A stretch of DNA of 64,000 nt from contig NZ_JAFWOM010000069.1 in NCBI RefSeq assembly GCF_017545445.1, positions 1 to 64,000 of the forward strand, in the 5' to 3' direction. Positions 59,327 to 64,000 of the stretch are shown here, in pieces. The DNA comes from Fibrobacter sp. Lineage in GTDB: Bacteria > Fibrobacterota > Fibrobacteria > Fibrobacterales > Fibrobacteraceae. Made by a program: the position numbers and the translations under genes. Under the pieces are notes generated by a model, which saw only the letters and a list, made by a program, of their open reading frames with translations, ran no database searches and was not told the origin of the DNA. How positions within the stretch are numbered: the first letter of the stretch is position 1; the number at the start of each line of letters is the position of its first letter.

Positions 59327-61230
59327 ACAAGCTAACTACATACCTCTCTAGCAAGTTCAAGTCTCTCCGGAAACTTGTTCTTGCGTCTAAAGATCGTCTC
59401 ATTTTTGTGGCGATTTTTGTCGTTATTGCGATTCCCGTAATCGTACTTTTAAGCCATTCCTACGCACAACTGCAAACGTCGTCGCTCTTCGGTTACAAGG
59501 AGCACGCGTTTTCGGTGTTGCAGAACGTGAACAAGAACATTACGGCGGACTTGGCGATTGAAGACAGGCGTTCCTATGCCGACTACCGCTTTATCCGTGC
59601 TGTTCCTGTGTTTGGTGGCGAAGAAATCACGATGTCCGAACTGGCGGAGTTTCCGCTGCGGAGCCATTATGTGGGCTTAGTCGGGCATTTCCAGCTTGAC
59701 CCGTCCGGCAATCTGAGTACGCCGGTGCTCCCTGATGGTGTTCTTGAAAGCATTCCCATGGTGGATAAAGACAAACGCGTGGCGATTCGCAATAAAATAA
59801 GCGAAATCCTCAATGTGTCGGGATTCTCTGCGATTTCGTCTGCGACTACGATTGTTCAGTCCTCTAGCAGTGTAGAAAATAATGCTGATTCGACAATCAA
59901 GAACGATAGCCGCCTTATTGACCAGATTTACAAGCAAGACCTCGATATTGCAAGTTCGCAGAGAAAGAAGAAAAGCAGCAAGTCGCGAGTCGAACAAATT
60001 ACAAAGACCGGGGACTTTGCATTCGGAGTCGAATCCACAAAACTCGATACGACGGGTCTTCTCGTCCGTTTAATTAATACGGAAACGACTCGTTCGATGG
60101 AAGCGGAAATCGACTTCTTCCAAGCAATTGTTGATTCTAATTACATTATATTCCACCGCACGGTTAGGCGTGGTCTAGATGTGTTTATTCAAGGTTTCAT
60201 TGTTGATGCTCGTGCTTACCTCACGAACCTTGTCAAGAATGAAATCGAAAAGTACAAGGGCGTCACGAAAGGGACTCAACAGGATCCTCTGGTGTTAGCG
60301 TTTTATCATAAGGGAAAATCTTTTGTCGCCTTTGGTGAACGCAATAACGTTACGACGGAGCTTTTATCGGAACCGTTGCAAGCGCCACTTTCGGAAATCA
60401 CGTTCAAAATGTTTACTACGCAAAAAGCGCCCGGCGGTGAATTTGTCATATTCATCGGACTGTTGATGCTTGCGGTGCTTGCGATAGGCCTTATTTCCAT
60501 CTATCACGTGACGCAAAGCCGCATGAAACTTGCTGCCAAGCGTCAGGACTTCGTCTCTGCCATTACGCACGAACTCAAGACTCCGCTTACCGCTATCAAG
60601 ATGTATGCGGAACTGTTGCAGAGTTCCTGGGTCGCGAACGAGGAAAAGAAACAGAAATATTACGGACAAATTGCAAGCGAAGCCGACCGCCTTTCGCGAC
60701 TCATCCAGAACGTGCTGAACCTCTCCAAGCTCGATGGCAACCGTTGGAATGTGCAGCTCCGCATGGACAAGCCCAAGAGAGTTTTGGATGACTTTATATC
60801 GACTTACAGCAAGAACGTCGAAAAGCAAGGTTTCTCGCTTACCGTTTCCTCGGATACCGATGCAGACAACATCAGTCTCATGATTGACCGCGATGCCATT
60901 ATGCAGATTCTGATGAACCTTGTCGATAACTCGCTCAAGTTCTCGAAAACCGCCGATTACAAGATGGTCAACGTCGAGCTTCGAATCAAGGATACGGACA
61001 TGTACCTCGCGGTCCGCGACTACGGTCCGGGCATTCCGCCTTCGGAGATGAAGAAAGTCTTCCAGGAATTCTACAGAGTCGAAAACGAAATGACGAGGCA
61101 GACGAGTGGCACGGGCATCGGGCTTTCGATGGTCAAGAAATTGTGCACGCTGTGCAACATGACTATTGAAATTGAAAACGCGAACCCCGGCCTACGTACG
61201 AAAATACACTTCCCGTCGTTGTCGATTTAA
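59308..61230 (+). CDS. Sensor histidine kinase, partner of the preceding regulator
   Basis: 640 residues. First membrane segment about 30-50 (RLIFVAIFVVIAIPVIVLLSH), a periplasmic sensor region of about 320 residues without recognised fold, second segment about 373-393 (FVIFIGLLMLAVLAIGLISIY). The kinase core has DFVSAITHELKTPLTAIKMY (His near 420), LVDNSLKFSKT, RDYGPGIPP and GTGIGLSMVKKLC. No receiver or PAS domain between membrane and core. The periplasmic part contains a Ser/Lys-rich stretch (SSQRKKKSSKSRVEQ) that could be an exposed loop. Signal unknown. Confidence 0.92.
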   Translation: MREVRINKLTTYLSSKFKSLRKLVLASKDRLIFVAIFVVIAIPVIVLLSHSYAQLQTSSLFGYKEHAFSVLQNVNKNITADLAIEDRRSYADYRFIRAVPVFGGEEITMSELAEFPLRSHYVGLVGHFQLDPSGNLSTPVLPDGVLESIPMVDKDKRVAIRNKISEILNVSGFSAISSATTIVQSSSSVENNADSTIKNDSRLIDQIYKQDLDIASSQRKKKSSKSRVEQITKTGDFAFGVESTKLDTTGLLVRLINTETTRSMEAEIDFFQAIVDSNYIIFHRTVRRGLDVFIQGFIVDARAYLTNLVKNEIEKYKGVTKGTQQDPLVLAFYHKGKSFVAFGERNNVTTELLSEPLQAPLSEITFKMFTTQKAPGGEFVIFIGLLMLAVLAIGLISIYHVTQSRMKLAAKRQDFVSAITHELKTPLTAIKMYAELLQSSWVANEEKKQKYYGQIASEADRLSRLIQNVLNLSKLDGNRWNVQLRMDKPKRVLDDFISTYSKNVEKQGFSLTVSSDTDADNISLMIDRDAIMQILMNLVDNSLKFSKTADYKMVNVELRIKDTDMYLAVRDYGPGIPPSEMKKVFQEFYRVENEMTRQTSGTGIGLSMVKKLCTLCNMTIEIENANPGLRTKIHFPSLSI

Positions 61231-61547
61231 GTGGTTAGTGATTAGTGGTTGGTGGTTAGGAACGTCATCCCGGACTTGTTCACTTTGACTACTTGCAGTT
61301 GACGCTTCGCGTCAGCAATTTCGGCTCAATCATAAAATCAAGCAAGCTTGATTTTGCGATACTCGCCTTGAATGCTATTTAGTGCTTAGTAGTCATGGTC
61401 CGCGAATGGGGACGGGATCTGTTTTTTTTTCATCCTTATAGCTCGTCGCTTATTGTTTATTGTCCATTACTCTTAGCCCAAACCCATTTACTATATTTTT
61501 TAGGAGTTCCGCTTTAAGCAGGAATCCAAAAATTCAGGAGATGAGGC
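61231..61547. repeat. Gap with TAACCACTA units and nested hairpins
   Basis: TAGTGGTTGGTGG-type units (61229-61259), then an outer GTCATCCCGGAC...GACGGGATC repeat (61263-61422) whose interior holds TGACGC-TTC-GCGTCA (61300-61314), the linker TTTCGGCTCA, a perfect 10-bp stem AAAATCAAGC-AA-GCTTGATTTT (61334-61355) and ACTCGCCTTG. The rest up to 61547 is the pfk leader. Confidence 0.75.
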
Positions 61548-62894
61548 ATGACTCAGGACGATATTATCAAGAATCCATCGGATTATGATCTTTCTATCGA
61601 AACAGTGGGCAAGGGAACGCTAAAGTCCCCGATGAACGGCGTTCCGTTCGTTTCTGAAAATGACAAGGTCAGCTTAACAACAGATATCAATCTCATTTCC
61701 GATTACCTTGCGAAGGGCATTCCAGTGCCTTCTCTCGAAGCCGCTGGCCCTCGCGAGACGATTTTCCACGACCCGGCATGGACGCGTGCGGGCATTGTCA
61801 CGTGCGGCGGCCTCTGCCCCGGTCTTAACAATGTCATCAAGGGCCTTGTGCAGGTGCTCTGGTTTGATTATGGCGTAAAGAACATCTTCGGTATCCCTTA
61901 CGGCTATCGCGGTTTGAACCCGAATTACGGTTATTCTCCTATCGTGCTGGACCCGGATGTCGTCGATGCCATCCAAGAAGACGGCGGTACGATTCTTGGA
62001 AGCTCCCGTGGCATGCAGGACCCCTCCGTCATGGTCGATACGCTCATGCGCTTGAACATCAACATGTTGTTCTGCATCGGCGGTGACGGCACGCTTCGCG
62101 GGGCACATGCCATTGCCGAAGAAATTAAGAAACGCAAGCAGCCTATTTCCATTATTGGCATCCCGAAAACGATTGACAACGACTTGAACCTCATCGACAG
62201 GACTTTCGGCTTTGAAACGGCTGTGCTCAGTGCGACTGACGTGATTACAAGTGCTCACATCGAAGCGAACGGCGCCTACAACGGTCTTGGACTCGTGAAG
62301 CTCATGGGCCGCGATTCCGGATTTATCGCCGCATACGCATCGCTTGCAACGACGGTCGTGAACTTCTGCTTGGTGCCGGAAGTTCCGTTTGAACTCGAAG
62401 GCGAAGGCGGGCTTTTCAAAGCTCTCGAAAGCCGTTACGCGAGCGGCAAGACGCATGCCGTGATTGCTGTTGCCGAAGGTGCTGGTCAAGAACTTTTCAA
62501 AGATCAGGAAGAACGCCGCGATGCCAGCGGAAACGTGTTGAAGAACGATATCGGTGAATTCTTGACCCGCAAAATCAAGGAACATTTTGATAGCGTCGGG
62601 AGAGAAATCAACATTAAATACTTTGACCCGAGCTACATGGTGCGTAGCATTCCAGCCAAAGGCACGGACGCGATTTTCTGCTTCCAGCTAGCTGAAAGTG
62701 CAGTACATGCAGGTATGGCCGGCAAGACGGACATGGTCGTCGGCAGCATGAATGGGGCGTTTACGCATGTTCCTATAGAATACGCGGTCAACGAACGCAA
62801 GAAAATCAACCCGAACGGAACGCTTTGGCACGCCGTTCTTGGAGCAACGCGCCAGCAAGACTACTTCTCCGGCAAGGGCAAACGCAGCAAATAA
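61548..62894 (+). CDS. pfkA: 6-phosphofructokinase (probably ATP-dependent)
   Basis: 448 residues, with AGGAG upstream. Phosphorylates fructose 6-phosphate in glycolysis. Seen: GIVTCGGLCPGLNNVIKGLV (about 83-102), IFGIPYGYRGL, the nucleotide/PPi loop IGGDGTLRGA (about 178), catalytic PKTIDNDL (about 205), LMGRDSGFIAA and the C-terminal AVHAGMAGKTDMVVG. Gly after GGD with Lys in PKTIDND is the combination of the long plant and trypanosomatid type enzymes, which use ATP; PPi enzymes have Asp at the first site. Length fits that group rather than the 320-residue bacterial type. Confidence 0.93.
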   Translation: MTQDDIIKNPSDYDLSIETVGKGTLKSPMNGVPFVSENDKVSLTTDINLISDYLAKGIPVPSLEAAGPRETIFHDPAWTRAGIVTCGGLCPGLNNVIKGLVQVLWFDYGVKNIFGIPYGYRGLNPNYGYSPIVLDPDVVDAIQEDGGTILGSSRGMQDPSVMVDTLMRLNINMLFCIGGDGTLRGAHAIAEEIKKRKQPISIIGIPKTIDNDLNLIDRTFGFETAVLSATDVITSAHIEANGAYNGLGLVKLMGRDSGFIAAYASLATTVVNFCLVPEVPFELEGEGGLFKALESRYASGKTHAVIAVAEGAGQELFKDQEERRDASGNVLKNDIGEFLTRKIKEHFDSVGREINIKYFDPSYMVRSIPAKGTDAIFCFQLAESAVHAGMAGKTDMVVGSMNGAFTHVPIEYAVNERKKINPNGTLWHAVLGATRQQDYFSGKGKRSK

Positions 62895-62915
62895 CCATCA
62901 AACCATTTATACATT

Positions 62916-63059
62916 ATGCTAAAAAAAGAAGAAAAAGTCATTATCCGCACAGCCTTGATGGAATACCGCAATCTTTTGTTTAAGACGTTCCACGGAACCG
63001 ACGAAGAAAAGACGCGTATTGCCATGGTGAACAAACTCCTCCAGAACTGGAAAGTTTAA
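62916..63059 (+). CDS. Small protein, 47 residues, unknown
   Basis: ATG at 62916, 21 bases after the pfk stop; the stop lies five bases before the next gene, so it fits neatly into an operon. Sequence MLKKEEKVIIRTALMEYRNL, then LLFKTFHGTDEEKTRIAMVNKLLQNWKV: two predicted helices around a short turn, basic and soluble. No good ribosome binding site. Codon choice resembles the neighbours. Not recognised. Confidence 0.5.
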   Translation: MLKKEEKVIIRTALMEYRNLLFKTFHGTDEEKTRIAMVNKLLQNWKV

Positions 63060-63064
63060 AATAC

Positions 63065-63889
63065 ATGAAAATTGCACCCAACATATTTCTCGTTTTGCTT
63101 TTTGCCGTAGGCCTTGCCGGTGCAAACGAACATTTGCATTTGGCGGATTCCTGCTATGCTGCAAGAGCGTTGCATGCAAGTGGTGTCAAGGCAAATCCCA
63201 AAAATGCGGAAATCATGAAGGACGCGTACAAAAAGGCGATGGAGGACCCTTCTGTGCTTGAAAAAGCGACCGAAGGTTACGTCAAGTCGCTGTATTTTTC
63301 TTTCAGGTTCGTCAATTTTGATAAGAACCTGCGGAAGGAAAAACTCGACAGCCTTAAAATTGTGAGCGAATCTGCTTACAATAAATTCCCCAAGAACAAA
63401 GAAATTGCACATGTGTATGCAAGTGCCCTTTCGATATGGGGGAACGAACGCGGTGCCCTCACTTCGGTAAAAGAAGGGGTTGCCACAAAAGTTCGCGATG
63501 TCGCTACCGCTGCCGAAGACTGGCAAGTTCTCGGGCGTGCTCATACTGTCTTGCCTTACGTCCCTGTTATCTTGACATGGCCCGATTCCAAGCTTGCAGA
63601 CAAATACCTCAATCTCGCACTCGAAAAGAACCGCAAGGACGTTTATAATTATTACTACCTTGCCGACTTTTACAACAGACAAAAGCGCTATGACGATGCT
63701 GTGGAACTGATTGTGCAAGGAATGGACTTGAGCATTCGTCCTGGATTTGTCTTTGAAGATAAACGCGGTCGTTGGCATTTACAAGAACTTTGCAAGACGA
63801 TTTATAGCAAACAAAAGAAAAAATTGTCGCCAAAACATTTGGAAGACTGCGAAAAAATACAGAAAAAGTCTGAAACTGGAAAAACGTAG
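63065..63889 (+). CDS. Exported TPR-like protein
   Basis: 274 residues. Signal peptide (IFLVLLFAVGLAGA-NE). Helical repeats follow: CYAARALHASGVKANPKNAEIMKDAYKKAMED, EIAHVYASALSIWGNERGALTSVKEG, and YYYLADFYNRQKRYDDAVELIVQGMDL, the last a clear TPR. Basic C-terminus (YSKQKKKLSPKHLEDCEKIQKK). Probably a periplasmic scaffold. It follows the 47-residue ORF by five bases, so it may share the pfk transcript. Confidence 0.65.
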   Translation: MKIAPNIFLVLLFAVGLAGANEHLHLADSCYAARALHASGVKANPKNAEIMKDAYKKAMEDPSVLEKATEGYVKSLYFSFRFVNFDKNLRKEKLDSLKIVSESAYNKFPKNKEIAHVYASALSIWGNERGALTSVKEGVATKVRDVATAAEDWQVLGRAHTVLPYVPVILTWPDSKLADKYLNLALEKNRKDVYNYYYLADFYNRQKRYDDAVELIVQGMDLSIRPGFVFEDKRGRWHLQELCKTIYSKQKKKLSPKHLEDCEKIQKKSETGKT

Positions 63890-63984
63890 CAGTTGTTTTG
63901 CCTTTTTTTAAAATGTAAATAAAATTATCCATTACCAATAAATTTTAGTATATTACAAAAGAGACTAAAAGGAGGAGTGGATAA

Positions 63985-64000
63985 ATGAAAATCTTCAAGA
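63985..64000 (+). CDS. Start of a gene running off the right edge (partial)
   Basis: ATG AAA ATC TTC AAG with a strong GGAGGAG nine bases upstream. The gap before it (63890-63984) is AT-rich; TTTTAGTATATTAC may be its promoter. Only five codons are visible. Confidence 0.6.

Overview
The window looks like a chromosomal segment of a Fibrobacter-type bacterium (Fibrobacterota, FCB group). The main reasons are two FISUMP-domain proteins (the paralogous family named after Fibrobacter succinogenes), many lipoproteins with Ser-rich linkers behind the lipobox, T9SS-sorting-like beta modules on secreted enzymes, a tandem array of four secreted carbohydrate-esterase-like proteins, and a sodium-pumping decarboxylase of fermentative metabolism. 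No phage, plasmid backbone or insertion-sequence transposase was found. Housekeeping genes (eno, prs, lysA, nhaA, a phosphofructokinase, a phosphohexomutase, a class A PBP, tRNA-Ser) are mixed with lineage-specific secreted proteins.

Layout. 1-2.3 kb: left-edge gene start, a decayed acetyltransferase, and a DUF234-type ATPase preceded by two perfect tandem palindromes. 2.3-12.4 kb (minus strand): a FISUMP/collagen-like lipoprotein, the beta, biotin-carrier and gamma subunits of a Na+-translocating decarboxylase, and two tandem lipoproteins ending in histidine-phosphatase domains. 12.7-16.6 kb: a secreted protein that carries a copy of the enolase leader and first codons, then eno and prs. 16.7-24.9 kb: two adjacent hybrid histidine kinases and nhaA. 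25-31 kb: GIY-YIG protein, small proteins, TauE/SafE permease, lipoprotein, two members of a small membrane-protein family and a stump of a secreted glycosidase-like protein. 31.5-38.4 kb: class A PBP, tRNA-Ser(GCU), third member of the small family, small FISUMP protein, lysA. 38.4-44 kb: a probable minus-strand structured RNA, a frameshifted orphan cas6, a BASS-type transporter, a membrane protein, a cupin and a phosphohexomutase. 44.2-52.6 kb: four paralogous esterases. 52.9-64 kb: ABC-class ATPase, PEGA protein, LpoB-like lipoprotein, COG3014-like lipoprotein, beta-barrel-like protein, a two-component pair, phosphofructokinase, small ORF and TPR protein.

How the parts fit: glycolysis (pfk, eno), succinate/propionate-type decarboxylation coupled to Na+ (oad operon) and Na+/H+ exchange (NhaA) suit an anaerobic fermenter. 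The esterases and the glycosidase remnant fit plant-fibre breakdown. LpoB-like and PBP1-like proteins belong to peptidoglycan synthesis.

The least explained material lies between genes. It includes the enolase 5'-end duplication, the structured RNA next to the broken cas6, two sets of paired palindromes, dispersed repeats whose hairpin stems change sequence while flanks stay constant, and a shared 19-bp dyad about 100 bp upstream of three esterase genes. All function calls rest on reading motifs in the translated sequence; no database search was run.
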